Assembly: GCA_030998225.1 (NCBI GenBank)
Contig: JAPYXD010000745.1
Coordinates: forward strand, 434,001-498,000
Origin: Diplolepis rosae
Lineage: Eukaryota; Arthropoda; Insecta; Hymenoptera; Diplolepididae
Direction of reading: 5' to 3'
DNA: 64,000 nucleotides
A program made the translations under genes and the position numbers. Below the pieces are notes generated by a model. It was not told the DNA's origin and made no database searches. It saw nothing but the letters and a program-made list of their open reading frames with translations. Below are positions 35,314 through 48,406 of this stretch, one piece after another. Position 1 is the first letter of the stretch. Each line of letters begins with the position of its first letter.

Positions 35314-36200
35314 AGAGATGCCGTCATTGTGAAAATTATATCTAGTAGTGCAGGTGCTTAAAAACCATCTTACTCAGAAAACTTTAGCTAAGAGCTGAGA
35401 ATAAAGATACCTAGTTGATATTATAGAGATCCCGTCATTTTGAAAACCATAATTAGTAGTCCTGGTGCTTAAGAAACATTTTTCTCAGGGAACTTAATCT
35501 AAGAACTTAAACTAAGGATACCTGGATTGTATTTTAGAGATCCCGTCATTTTGAAAATTATATTTAGAATTCCATGTTCCTGAAATACATCTTCCAAAGG
35601 GAATTTAAGCTGAGAACTAAAATTAAGGATACCTGGATTATATTTTGGAGATCCTGTCGTTTTGAAAATTATATCTGGTAGTGCAGGTGCTAAAAAACCA
35701 TCTTCCTCAGGAAATTTGAGCTAAGAGCTGAAAATTAAGATACCTAGTTGATATTATAGAGATCCCGTCATTTTGAAAATTATATTCAGTAGTCCAGGTG
35801 CTTAAAAACCATCTTACTCAGGGATCTTAAGCTGAGAACTGAAATTAAGGATAGCTGGATTATATTTTAGACATCACGTCATTTTGAAAATTATATCTAG
35901 TAGTCCAAGTGCCTAAAATACATCTTCCTCAGGAAGTTAAGCTGAGAACTGAAAATTAAGATACCTAGTACATATTTTAGAGATCCCGTCATTTAAAAAA
36001 TTATATTTAGTGTTCCAAGTGCCTAAAATACATCTTCCACAGGGAACTTAATCTGAGAACTGAAAATAAAGATACAGGGTACATATTTTAGAGATCCCGT
36101 CATTTTGAAAACTATAGTTAGTGGTCCAGGTGCTTAAAGAACATCTTCCTCAGGGAAATTAATCTGAGAACTGAAATTAAGGATACCTGGATTATATTTT
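35314..36200 (+). repeat. 887-bp cassette, copy 6
   Basis: All eight monomers are present in order, again exactly 887 bp, with GACATC at 35,870. Private changes are AAAACCATAATTAG, TTAAGAAACATTTTTCTC and an alpha-type monomer 4 to 5 junction (TATAGAGATCCCG) in place of ATAAATATCCCG. The next monomer is the CATCCTCAGAAAGTTTG type, as after copies 1, 3, 4 and 5. It opens a block in which a second cassette start follows only 14 monomers later (36,867). Confidence 0.92.
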
Positions 36201-37642
36201 AGAGATCCCCTCATTTTGAAAATTATATCTAGTAGTGCAGGTGCTTAAAAACCATCATCCTCAGAAAGTTTGAGCTAAGAGCTGAAAATTAAGATACCTA
36301 GTTGATATTATAGAGATCCCGTCATTTTGAAAATTATATTTAGTAGTCCAGGTGCTTAAGAACCATACTACTCAGGGAACTTAAGCTGAGAACTGAAAAT
36401 TAAGATACCTAGTTGATATTATAAAGATCCCGTCATTTTGAAAATTATATTCAGTAGTCCAGGTGCTTAAAAAACATCTTCCTCAGAGAACTTAAGCTGA
36501 GAACTGAAATTAAGGATACCTGGATTATATTTTAGAGATCCCGTCATTGTGAAAATTATATCTAGTAGTCCAGGTGCTTAAAAACCATCTGCCTCAGGGA
36601 ACGTAATCTGAGAACTGAAAATTAAGATACCTAGTTGATATTATAGAGATCCCGTCATTTTGATAATTATATTTAGAAGTCAAGGTGCTTAAAAAACATC
36701 TTCCTCGGGGAATTTAAGCTGAGAACTAAAATTAAGGATACCTGGATTTTATTTTAGAGATCCCGTCGTTTTGAAAATTATATCTAGTGGTCCAGGTGCT
36801 TAAAGAACATCTTCCTCAGGGGACTTAAGCTAAGAACTGAAATTAAGTATGCCTTGATTATATTTTAGAGATGCCGTCATTGTGAAAATTATATCTAGTA
36901 GTGTAGGTGCTTAAAAAACATCTTACTCAGAAAACTTTAGCTAAGAGCTGAGAATAAAGATACCTAGTTGATATTATAGCGATCCCGTCATTTTGAAAAC
37001 CATATTTAGTATTCCTGGTGCTTAAAAAACATATTCCTCAGGGAACTTAAGCTGAGAACTAAAATTAAGGATACCTGGATTATATTTTGGAGATCCCGTC
37101 GTTTTGAAAATTATATCTAGTAGTGCAGGTGCTTACAAACCATCTTCCTCAGGAAATTTTAGCTAAGAGCTGAAAATTAATATACCTAGTTGATATTATA
37201 GAGATCCCGTCGTTTTGAAAATTATATCTAGTAGTGCAGGTGCTTACAAACCATCTTACTAAGGGATCTTAAGCTGAGAACTGAAATTAAGGATAGCTGG
37301 ATTATATTTTAGACATCACGTCATTTTGAAAATTATATCTAGTAGTCCAAGTGCCTAAAATACATCTTCCTCAGGAAGTTAAGCTGAGAACTGAAAATTA
37401 AGATACCTAGTACATATTTTTGAGATCCCGTCATTTAAAAAATTATATTTAGTGTTCCAAGTGCCTAAAATACATCTTCCTCAGGGAACTTCAGCTGAGA
37501 ACTGAAAATAAAGATACAGGGTACATATTTTAGAGATCCCGTCATTTTGAAAACAATAGTTAGTGGTCCAGGTGCTTCAAGAACATCTTCCTCAGGGAAC
37601 TTAAGCTGAGAACTGAAATTAAGGATACCTGGATTATATTTT
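35314..37642. repeat. X block, 21 monomers (2,329 bp)
   Basis: The block opens with cassette copy 6 and has a second GACATC at 37,312, 1,442 bp after the first. A partial cassette start (monomers 1 and 2 only) lies inside at 36,867, 14 monomers after the block start and again preceded by the TATGCCTTGATT junction. The block ends where a Y-type start occurs at 37,643. A short reverse-strand open frame at 37,465-37,656 lies across its end and is not a gene. Confidence 0.82.
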
Positions 37643-39196
37643 AGAGATCCCGTCATTGTGAAAATTATATCTAGTATTCCAGGTGCTTAAAAACCATCTT
37701 ACTCAGAAAACTTTAGCTAAGAGCTGAGAATAAAGATACCTAGTTGATATTATAGAGATCCCGTCATTTTGAAAACCATATTTAGTAGTCCTGGTGCTTA
37801 AAAAACATCTTCCTCAGGGAACTTAATCTAAGAACTTAAACTAAGGATACCTGGATTGTATTTTAGAGATCCCGTCATTTTGAAAATTATATTTAGAATT
37901 CCAAGTTCCTGAAATACATCTTCCAAAGGGAATTTAAGCTGAGAACTAAAATTAAGGATACCTGGATTATATTTTGGAGATCCCGTCACTTTGGAAATTA
38001 TAATCAGTAGTCCAGGTGCTTAAAAAACATCTTCCTCAGGGAATTTAAGCTGAGAACTAAAATTAAGGATACCTGGATTATATTTTAGAGATCCCGTCAT
38101 TGTGAAAATTATATCTAGTAGTCCAGGTGCTTAAAAAACATCTTCCTCAGGAAATTTGAGCTAAGAGCTGAAAATTAAGATACCTAGTTGATATTATACA
38201 GATCCCGTCATTTTGAAAATTATATTCAGTAGTCCAGGTGCTTAAAAAACATCTTTCTCAGGAAATTTGAGCTAAGAGCTGAAAATTAAGATACCTAGTT
38301 GATATTATAGAGATCCCGTCATTTTGAAAATTATATTTAGTAGTCCAGGTGCTTAAAAAACATCTTCCTCAGGGAACTTAAGCTAAGAACTGAAGTTAAG
38401 GACAGCTGGATTATATTTTAGAGATCCCGTCGTTTTGAAAATTATATCTAGTAGTGCAGGTGCTTAAAAACCATCTTCCTCAGGTAATTTGAGCTAAGAG
38501 CTGAAAATTAAGATACCTAGTTGATATTATACAGATCCCGTCATTTTGAAAATTATATTCAGTAGTCCAGGTGCTTAAAAAACATCTTTCTCAGGAAATT
38601 TGAGCTAAGAGCTGAAAATTAAGATACCTAGTTGATATTATAGAGATCCCGTCATTTTGAAAATTATATTTAGTAGTCCAGGTGCTTAAAAAACATCTTC
38701 CTCAGGGAACTTAAGCTAAGAACTGAAGTTAAGGACAGCTGGATTATATTTTAGAGATCCCGTCGTTTTGAAAATTATATCTAGTAGTTCAGGTGCTTAA
38801 AAACCATCTTCCTCAGGAAATTTGAGCTAAGAGCTGAAAATTAAGATACCTAGTTGATATTATAGAGATCCCGTCATTTTGAAAATTATATCTAGTAGTC
38901 CAGGTGCTTAAAAAACATCTTTCTCAGGAAATTTGAGCTAAGAGCTGAAAATTAAGATACCTAGTTGATATTATAGAGATCCCGTCATTTTGATAATTAT
39001 ATTTAGAAGTCAAGGAGCTTAAAAAACATCTTCCTCAGGGAATTTAAGCTGAGAACTAAAATTAAGTATACCTGGATTTTATTTTAGAGATCCCGTCGTT
39101 TTGAAAATTATATCTAGTGGTCCAGGTGCTTAAAGAACATCTTCCTCAGGGGACTTAAGCTAAGAACTGAAATTAAGTATGCCTTGATTATATTTT
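37643..39196. repeat. Shortened Y block, 14 monomers (1,554 bp)
   Basis: It starts with cassette monomers 1 to 3, then CGTCACTTTGGAAATTATAATC. It has lost the gamma/delta pair after monomer 5 and instead repeats an alpha/beta/kappa string with GGTAATTTGAGC and GGACAGCTGG twice (about 38,150-38,420 and 38,420-38,760). It ends with a delta monomer reading GTCAAGGAGC and the TATGCCTTGATT junction. Its length is exactly 14 x 111 bp. Confidence 0.82.
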
Positions 39197-41419
39197 AGAG
39201 ATGCCGTCATTGTGAAAATTATATCTAGTAGTGCAGGTGCTTAAAAACCATCTTACTCAGAAAACTTTAGCTAAGAGCTGAGAATAAAGATACCTAGTTG
39301 ATATTATAGAGATCCCGTCATTTTGAAAACCATATTTAGTAGTCCTGGTGCTTAAAAAACATATTCCTCAGGGAACTTAATCTAAGAACTTAAACTAAGG
39401 ATACCTGGATTGTATTTTAGAGATCCCGTCATTTTGAAAATTATATTTAGATTTCCAAGTTCCTGAAATACATCTTCCAAAGGGAATTTAAGCTGAGAAC
39501 TAAAATTAAGGATACCTGGATTATATTTTGGAGATCCCGTCACTTTGGAAATTATAATCAGTAGTCCAGGTGCTTAAAAACCATCTTCCTCAGGGAATTT
39601 AAGCTGAGAACTAAAATTAAGGATACCTGGATTATATTTAAGAGATCCCGTCATTGTGAAAATTATATCTAGTAGTCCAGGTGCTTAAAAAACATCTGAC
39701 TCAGATAATTTGAGCTCAGATCTGAAAACTAAGATACCTAGTTGATATTATAGAGATCCCGTCATCTTGATAATTATATTTAGAAGTCAAGGTGCTTAAA
39801 AAACATCTTCCTCAGGGAATTTAAGCTGAGAACTAAAATTAAGGATACCTGGATTTTATTTTAGAGATCCCGTCGTTTTGAAAATTATATCTAGTAGTGC
39901 AGGTGCTTAAAAACCATCTTCCTCAGGTAATTTGAGCTAAGAGCTGAAAATTAAGATACCTAGTTGATATTATACAGATCCCGTCATTTTGAAAATTATA
40001 TTCAGTAGTCCAGGTGCTTAAAAAACATCTTTCTCAGGAAATTTGAGCTAAGAGCTGAAAATTAAGATACCTAGTTGATATTATAAACATCCCGTCATTT
40101 TGAAAATTATATTCAGTAGTCCAGGTGCTTAAAAAACATCTTCCTCAGGGAATTTAAGCTAAGAACTAAAATTAAGGATACCTGGATTATATTTTGGAGA
40201 TCCCGTCATTTTGAAAATTATATCTAGTAGTGCAGGTGCTTAAAAACCATCTTCCTCAGGAAATTTGAGCTAAGGGCTGAAAATTAAGATACCTAGTTGA
40301 AATTATAAAGATCCCGTCATTTTGAAAATTATATTCAATAGTCCAGGTGCTTAAAAAACATCTTTCTCAGGGAATTTAATCTGAGAACTAAAATTAAGGA
40401 TACCTGTATTATATTTTGGAGATCCCGACATTTTGAAAATTATATCTAGTAGTCCAGGTGCTTAAAAACCATCTTCCTCAGGAAATTTGAGCTAAGAGCT
40501 GAAAATTAAGATACCTAGTTGATATTATAAAGATCCCGTCATTTTGAAAATTATATTCAGTAGTCCAGGTGCTTAAAAAACATCTTCCTCAGGGAATTTG
40601 AGCTAAGAGCTGAAAATTAAGATACCTAGTTGATATTATAAAGATCCCGTCATTTTGAAAATTATATTCAGTAGTCCAGGTGCTTAAAAAACATCTTCCT
40701 CAGGGAATTTAAGATGAGAAAAAAAATTAAGAAAACCTGGATTATATTTTAGAGATCCCGTCATTGTGAAAATTATATCTAGTAGTCCAGGTGCTTAAAA
40801 ACCATCTGCCTCAGGGAACGTAATCTGAGAACTGAAAATTAAGATACCTAGTTGATATTATAGAGATCCCGTCATTTTAATAATTATATTTAGAAGTCAA
40901 GGTGCTTAAAAAACATCTTCCTCAGGGAATTTAAGCTGAGAACTAAAATTAAGGATACCTGGATTTTATTTTAGAGATCCCGTCGTTTTGAAAATTATAT
41001 CTAGTAGTGCAGGTGCTTAAAAACCATCTTCCTCAGGTAATTTGAGCTAAGAGCTGAAAATTAAGATACCTAGTTGATATTATACAGATCCCGTCATTTT
41101 GAAAATTATATTCAGTAGTCCAGGTGCTTAAAAAACATCTTTCTCAGGAAATTTGAGCTAAGAGCTGAAAATTCAGATACCTAGTTGATATTACAGAGAT
41201 CCCGTCATTTTGAAAATTATATTCAGTAATCCAGGTGCTTAAAGAACATCTTCCTCAGGGAATTTAAGCTGAGAACTAAAATTAAGGATACCTGGATTAT
41301 ATTTTGGAGATCCCGTCGTTTTGAAAATTATATCTAGTAGTGCAGGTGCTTAAAAACCATCTTCCTCAGGAAATTTGAGCTAAGAGCTGAAAATTAAGAT
41401 ACCTAGTTGATATTATAAA

Positions 41420-43860
41420 GATCCCGTCATTTTCAAAATTATATCTAGTAGTCCAGGTGCTTAAAAACCATCTTACTCAGGGATCTTAAGCTGAGAACTG
41501 AAATTAAGGATAGCTGGATTATATTTTAGACATCACGTCATTTTGAAAATTATATCTAGTAGTCCAAGTGCCTAAAATACATCTTCCTCAGGAAGTTAAG
41601 CTGAGAACTGAAAATTAAGATACCTAGTTGATATTTTCGAGATCCCGTCATTTTGATAATTATATTTAGTGTTGTAAGTGCCTAAAATACATCTTCCTCA
41701 GGGAACTTCAGCTGAGAACTGAAAATAAAGATACAGGGTACATATTTTAGAGATCCCGTCATTTTGAAAACTATAGTTAGTGGTCCAGGTGCTTAAAGAA
41801 CATCTTCCTCAGGGAACTTAATCTGAGAACTGAAATTAAGGATACCTGGATTATATTTTAGAGATCCCGTCATTGTGAAAATTATATCTAGTAGTCCAGG
41901 TGCTTAAAAACCATCTTCCTCAGGAAATTTGAGCTAAGAGCTGAAAATTAAGATACCTAGTTGATATTATAAAGATCCCGTCATTTTGAAAATTATATTC
42001 AGTAGTCCAGGTGCTTAAAAAACATCTTCCTCAGGGAATTTGAGCTAAGAGCTGAAAATTAAGATACCTAGTTGATATTATAAAGATCCCGTCATTTTGA
42101 AAATTATATTTAGTAGTCCAGGTGCTTAAAAAACATCTTCCTCAGGGAACTTAAGCTAAGAACTGAAGTTAAGGACAACTAGATTATATTTTAGAGATCC
42201 CGTCATTGTGAAAATTATATCTAGTAGTGCAGGTGCTTAAAAACCATCTTCCTCAGGAAATTTGAGCTAAGAGCTTAAAATTAAGATACCTAGTTGATAT
42301 TATAAAGATCCCGTCATTTTGAAAATTATATTCAGTAGTCCAGGTGCTTAAAAAACATCTTTCTCAGGAAATTTGAGCTAAGAGCTGAAAATTAAGATAC
42401 CTAGTTTATATTATAGAGATCCCCTCATTTTGAAAATTATATTCAGTAGTCCAGGTGCTTAAAAAACATCTTCCTCAGGGAATTTAAGCTAAGAACTAAA
42501 ATTAAGGATACCTGGATTATATTTTGGAGATCCCGTCGTTTTGAAAATTATATCTAGTAGTGCAGGTGCTTAAAAACCATCTTCCTTAGGAAATTTGAGC
42601 TAAGAGCTGAACATTAAGATACCTAGTTGATATTATAAAGATCCCGTCATTTTCAAAATTATATCTAGTAGTCCAGGTGCTTAAAAACCATCTTACTCAG
42701 GGATCTTAAGCTGAGAACTGAAATTAAGGATAGCTGGATTATATTTTAGACATCACGTCATTTTGAAAATTATATCTAGTAGTCCAAGTGCCTAAAATAC
42801 ATCTTCCTCAGGAAGTTAATCTGAGAACTGAAAATTAAGATACCTAGTACATATTTTAGAGATCCCGTCATTTAAAAAATTATATTTTGTGTTGTAAGTG
42901 CCTAAAATACATCCTCCTCAGGGAACTTCAGCTGAGAACTGAAAATAAAGATACAGGGTACATATTTTAGAGATCCCGTCATTTTGAAAACTATAGTTAG
43001 TGGTCCAGGTGCTTAAAGAACATCTTCCTCAGGGAACTTAATCTGAGAACTGAAATTAAGGATACCTGGATTATATTTTAGAGATCCCGTCATTGTGAAA
43101 ATTATATCTAGTAGTCCAGGTGCTTAAAAACCATCTTCCTCAGGAAATTTGAGCTAAGAGCTGAAAATTAAGATACCTAGTTGATATTATAAAGATCCCG
43201 TCATTTTGAAAATTATATTCAGTAGTCCAGGTGCTTAAAAAACATCTTCCTCAGGAAATTTGAGCTAAGAGCTGAAAATTAAGATTCCTAGTTGATATTA
43301 TAGAGATCCCGTCATTTTGAAAATTATATTTAGTAGTCCAGGTGCTTAATAAACATCTTCCTCAGGGAAATTAAGCTAAGAACTGAAGTTAAGGACAACT
43401 AGATTATATTTTAGAGATCCCGTCATTGTGAAAATTATATCTAGTAGTGCAGGTGCTTAAAAACCATCTTCCTCAGGAAATTTGAGCTAAGAGCTTAAAA
43501 TTAAGATACCTAGTTGATATTATAAACATCCCCTCATTTTGAAAATTATATTCAGTAGTCCAGGTGCTTAAAAAACATCTTCCTCAGGAAATTTGAGCTA
43601 AGAGCTGAAAATTAAGATACCTAGTTGATATTATAAAGATCCCGTCATTTTGAAAATTATATTTAGTAGTCCAGGTGCTTAAAAAACATCTTCCTCAGGG
43701 AACTTAAGCTAAGAACTGAAGTTAAGGACAACTAGATTATATTTTAGAGATCCCGTCATTGTGAAAATTATATCTAGTAGTCCAGGTGCTTAAAAACCAT
43801 CTTCCTTAGGAAATTTGAGCTAAGAGCTGAACATTAAGATACCTAGTTGATATTATAAAG
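41420..43860. repeat. 11-monomer (about 1,220-bp) tandem duplication
   Basis: The AAAACTATAGTTAG monomer starts at 41,752 and again at 42,972, a difference of 1,220 bp, and the preceding GACATC monomers are spaced the same way. Both copies carry the rare GTTGTAAGTGCC variant (about 41,675 and 42,895), which is private to this pair among the trios I compared. A CCTTAGG change with GAACATTAAG near 42,590 recurs at about 43,800, so conversion or a further copy extended the similarity to the right. Confidence 0.82.
43638..43748 (+). repeat. Kappa monomer class (exemplar)
   Basis: The left half is beta-like with ATATTTAGTAGTCC. The right arm reads GGAACTTAAGCTAAGAAC, then GTTAAGGACAACT and a TAGATTATATTTT end. 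It is followed by a monomer with CGTCATTGTG, a linked pair seen throughout the array. Variants read GGACAGCTGGATTATA (near 38,400 and 53,820) or GGACAACTAGAATATA (near 9,535, 10,640 and 12,750). Because the right arm is so distinct, it is useful for following block duplications. Confidence 0.9.
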
Positions 43861-46800
43861 ATCCCGTCATTTTGAAAATTATATTTAGTAGTCCAGGTGC
43901 TTAAAAAACATCTTCCTCAGGGAACTTAAGCTAAGAACTGAAGTTAAGGACAACTAGATTATATTTTAGAGATCCCGTCATTGTGAAAATTATATCTAGT
44001 AGTCCAGGTGCTTAAAAAACATCTTCCTCAGGGAACGTAATCTGAGAACTGAAAATTAAGATACCTAGTTGATATTATAGAGATCCCGTCATTTTGATAA
44101 TTATATTTAGAAGTCAAGGTGCTTAAAAAACATCTTCCTCAGGGAATTTAAGCTGAGAACTAAAATTAAGGATACCTGGATTATATTTTAGAGATCCCGT
44201 CGTTTTGAAAATTATATCTAGTAGTTCAGGTGCTTAAAAACCATCTTCCTCAGGAAATTTGAGCTAAGAGCTGAAAATTAAGATACCTAGTTGATATTAT
44301 AGAGATCCCGTCATTTTGAAAATTATATTTAGTAGTCCAGGTGTTTAAGAAACATCTTCCTCAGGGGACTTAAGCTAAGAACTGAAATTAAGGATACCTG
44401 GATTATATTTTAGAGATGCCGTCATTGTGAAAATTATATTTAGAATTCCAAGTTCCTGAAATACATCTTCCAAAGGGAATTTAAGCTGAGAACTAAAATT
44501 AAGGATACCTGGATTATATTTTGGAGATCCCGTCGTTTTGAAAATTATATCTAGTAGTGCAGGTGCTAAAAAACCATCTTCCTCAGGAAATTTGAGCTAA
44601 GAGCTGAAAATTAAGATACCTAGTTGATATTATACAGATCCCGTCATTTTGAAAATTATATTCAGTAGTCCAGGTGCTTAAAAACCATCTTACTCAGGGA
44701 TCTTAAGCTGAGAACTGAAATTAAGGATAGCTGGATTATATTTTAGACATCACGTCATTTTGAAAATTATATCTAGTAGTCCAAGTGCCTAAAATACATC
44801 TTCCTCAGGAAGTTAAGCTGAGAACTGAAAATTAAGATACCTAGTACATATTTTAGAGATCCCGTCATTTAAAAAATTATATTTAGTGTTCCAAGTGCCT
44901 AAAATACATCTTCCTCAGGGAACTTAAGCTGAGAACTGAAAATAAAGATACAGTGTACATATTTTAGAGATCCCGTCATTTTGAAAACTATAGTTAGTGG
45001 TCCAGGTGCTTAAAGAACATATTCCTCAAGGAACTTAATCTGAGAACTGAAATTAAGGATACCTGGATTATATTTTAGAGATCCCGTCATTTTGAAAATT
45101 ATATCTAGTAGTGCAGGTGCTTAAAAACCATCATCCTCAGGAAATTTGAGCTAAGAGCTGAAAATTAAGATACCTAGTAGATATTTTAGAGATCCCGTCA
45201 TTTTGAAAATTATATTTAGTAGTCCAGGTGCTTAAAAAACATCTTCCTCAGGGAACTTAAGCTAAGAGCTGAAAATTAAGATACCTAGTTGATATTATAA
45301 AGATCCCGTCGTTTTGAAAATTATATTCAGTAGTCCAGGTGCATAAAATACATCTTCCTCAGGGAAGTTAAGCTGAGAACTGAAAATTAAGATACCTGGA
45401 TTATATTTCAGAGATCCCGACATTTTGAAAATTATATCTAGTAGTCCAGGTGCTTAAAAACCATCTGCCTCAGGGAACGTAATCTGAGAACTGAAAATTA
45501 AGATACCTAGTTGATATTATAGAGATCCCGTCATTTTGATAATTATATTTAGAAGTCAAGGTGCTTAAAAAACATCTTCCTCAGGGAATTTAAGCTGAGA
45601 ACTAAAATTAAGGATACCTGGATTTTATTTTAGAGATCCCGTCATTTTGAAAATTATATCTAGTAGTGCAGGTGCTTAAAAACCATCTTCCTCAGGTAAT
45701 TTGAGCTAAGAGCTGAAAATTAAGATACCTAGTTGATATTATAAAGATCCCGTCATTTTGAAAATTATATTCAGTAGTCCAGGTGCTTAAAAAACATCTT
45801 TCTCAGGAAATTTGAGCTAAGAGCTGAAAATTAAGATACCTAGTTGATATTATAGAGATCCCGTCATTTTGCAAATTATATTCAGTAGCCCAGGTGCTTG
45901 AAAAACATCTTCCTCAGGGAATTTAAGCTGAGAACTAAAATTAAGGATACCTGGATTATATTTTGGAGATCCCGTCGTTTTGAAAATTATATCTAGTAGT
46001 GCAGGTGCTTAAAAACCATCTTCCTCAGGAAATTTGAGCTAAGAGCTGAAAATTAAGATACCTAGTTGATATTATAAAGATCCCGTCATTTTCAAAATTA
46101 TATCTAGTAGTCCAGGTGCTTAAAAACCATCTTACTCAGGGATCTTAAGTTGAGAACTGAAATTAAGGATAGCTGGATTATATTTTAGACATCACGTCAT
46201 TTTGAAAATTATATCTAGTAGTTCAGGTGCTTAAAAACCATCATCCTCAGGAAGTTAAGCTGAGAACTGAAAATTAAGATACCTAGTACATATTTTAGAG
46301 ATCCCGTCATTTAAAAAATTATATTTAGTGTTCCAAGTGCCTAAAATACATCTTCCTCAGGGAACTTCAGCTGAGAACTGAAAATAAAGATACAGTGTAC
46401 ATATTTTAGAGATCACGTCATTTTGAAAACTATAGTTAGTGGTCCAGGTGCTTAAAGAACATCTCCCTCAGGGAACTTAATCTGAGAAATGAAATTAAGG
46501 ATACCTGGATTATATTTTAGAGATCCCGTCTTTTTGAAAATTATATCTAGTAGTGCAGGTGCTTAAAAACCATCTTCCTCAGGTAATTTGAGCTAAGAGC
46601 TGAAAATTAAGATACCTAGTTGATATTATAAAGATCCCGTCATTTTGAAAATTATATTCAGTAGTCCAGGTGCTTAAAAAACATCTTTCTCAGGAAATTT
46701 GAGCTAAGAGCTGAAAATTAAGATACCTAGTTGATATTATAGAGATCCCGTCATTTTGAAAATTATATTCAGTAGTCCAGGTTCTTAAAAAACATCTTCC

Positions 46801-48295
46801 TCAGGGAATTTAAGCTGAGAACTAAAATTAAGGATACCTGGATTATATTTTGGAGATCCCGTCGTTTTGAAAATTATATCTAGTAGTGCAGGTGCTTAAA
46901 AACCATCTTCCTCAGGAAATTTGAGCTAAGAGCTGAAAATTAAGATACCTAGTTGATATTATAAAGATCCCGTCATTTTCAAAATTATATCTAGTAGTCC
47001 AGGTGCTTAAAAACCATCTTACTCAGGGATCTTAAGCTGAGAACTGAAATTAAGGATAGCTGGATTATATTTTAGACATCACGTCATTTTGAAAATTATA
47101 TCTAGTAGTCCAGGTGCTTAAAAAACATCTTTCTCAGGGAACTTAAGCTGAGAACTGAAAATTAAGATACCTAGTACATATTTTTGAGATCCCGTCATTT
47201 AAAAAATTATATTTAGTGTTCCAAGTGCCTAAAATACATCTTCCTCAGGGAACTTCAGCTGAGAACTGAAATTTATGATACCTAGTACATATTTTAGAGA
47301 TCACGTCATTTTGAAAACTATAGTTAGTGGTCCAGGTGCTTAAAGAACATCTCCCTCAGGGAACTTAATCTGAGAACTGAAATTAAGGATACCTGGATTA
47401 TATTTTAGAGATGCCGTCATTGTGAAAATTATATCTAGTAGTGCAGGTGCTTAAAAACCATCTTACTCAGAAAACTTTAGCTAAGAGCTGAGAATAAAGA
47501 TACCTAGTTGATATTATAGAGATCCCGTCATTTTGAAAACCATATTTAGTAGTCCTGGTGCTTAAAAAACATCTTCCTCAGGGAACTTAATCTAAGAACT
47601 TAAACTAAGGATACCTGGATTGTATTTTAGAGATCGCGTCAATTTGAAAATTATATTTAGAATTACAAGTTCCTGAAATACATCTTCCAAAGGGAATTTA
47701 AGCTGAGAACTAAAATTAAGGATACCTGGATTATATTTTGGAGATCCCGTCGTTTTGAAAATTATATCTAGTAGTGCAGGTGCTAAAAAACCATCTTCCT
47801 CAGGAAATTTGAGCTTAGAGCTGAAAATTAAGATACCTAGTTGATATTATAAATATCCCGTCATTTTGGAAATTATATTCAGTAGTCCAGGTGCTTAAAA
47901 AACATCTTCCTCAGGGAATTTAAGCTGAGAACTAAAATTAAGGATACCTGGATTATATTTTAGAGATCCCGTCATTGTGAAAATTATATCTAGTAGTCCA
48001 GGTGCTTAAAAACCATCTGCCTCAGGGAACGTAATCTGAGAACTGAAAATTAAGATACCTAGTTGATATTATAAAGATCCCGTCATTTTGATAATTATAT
48101 TTAGAAGTCAAGGTGCTTAAAAAACATCTTCCTCAGGGAATTTAAGCTGAGAACTGAAAATTAAGATACCTAGTTGATATTATAGAGATCCCGTCATTTT
48201 GAAAATTATATCTAGTAGTCCAGGTGCTTAAAAAACATCTTCCTCAGGGAACTTAAGGTAAGAGCTTGAAAATTAAGATACCTAGTTGATATTAT

Positions 48296-48406
48296 AAAGA
48301 TCCCGTCATTTTGAAAATTATATTCAGTCGTCCAGGTGCGAAAAAAACATCTTACTCCGGGTATTTAAGCTGAGAACTACAATGAAGGATACATGCATTA
48401 TATTTT
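48296..48406 (+). repeat. Degenerate beta-type monomer
   Basis: A 111-bp copy with CAGTCGTCC, GTGCGAAAAAAACATC, TTACTCCGGG, AACTACAATGAAGG and ACATGCATTATATT. The gamma/delta string that follows is normal, so the damage is limited to one repeat. Confidence 0.83.

Larger units (their letters stand above)
39197..47406. repeat. Irregular middle of zone C (74 monomers)
   Basis: The block starts as a Y block with AATTATAATCAG but then mixes string types. A P-dimer island lies at 40,290-40,350. GACATC trios occur at about 41,530, 42,750, 44,746, 46,188 and 47,075. A hybrid of cassette monomers 1 and 3 (GATGCCGTCATTGTG joined to TTTAGAATTCC) lies at 44,412. Kappa strings are repeated through 43.3-44.2 kb. 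The next GATGCCG start is 8,210 bp downstream, four bases short of 74 monomers. There is no gene or foreign insert. Confidence 0.8.

Noticed and set aside
37465..37656. Reverse-strand open frame of 63 codons
   Set aside because: It has the same monomer frame and the same cause (GCTTCAAGAAC removes a TAA). The two halves of the peptide are simply two monomers.
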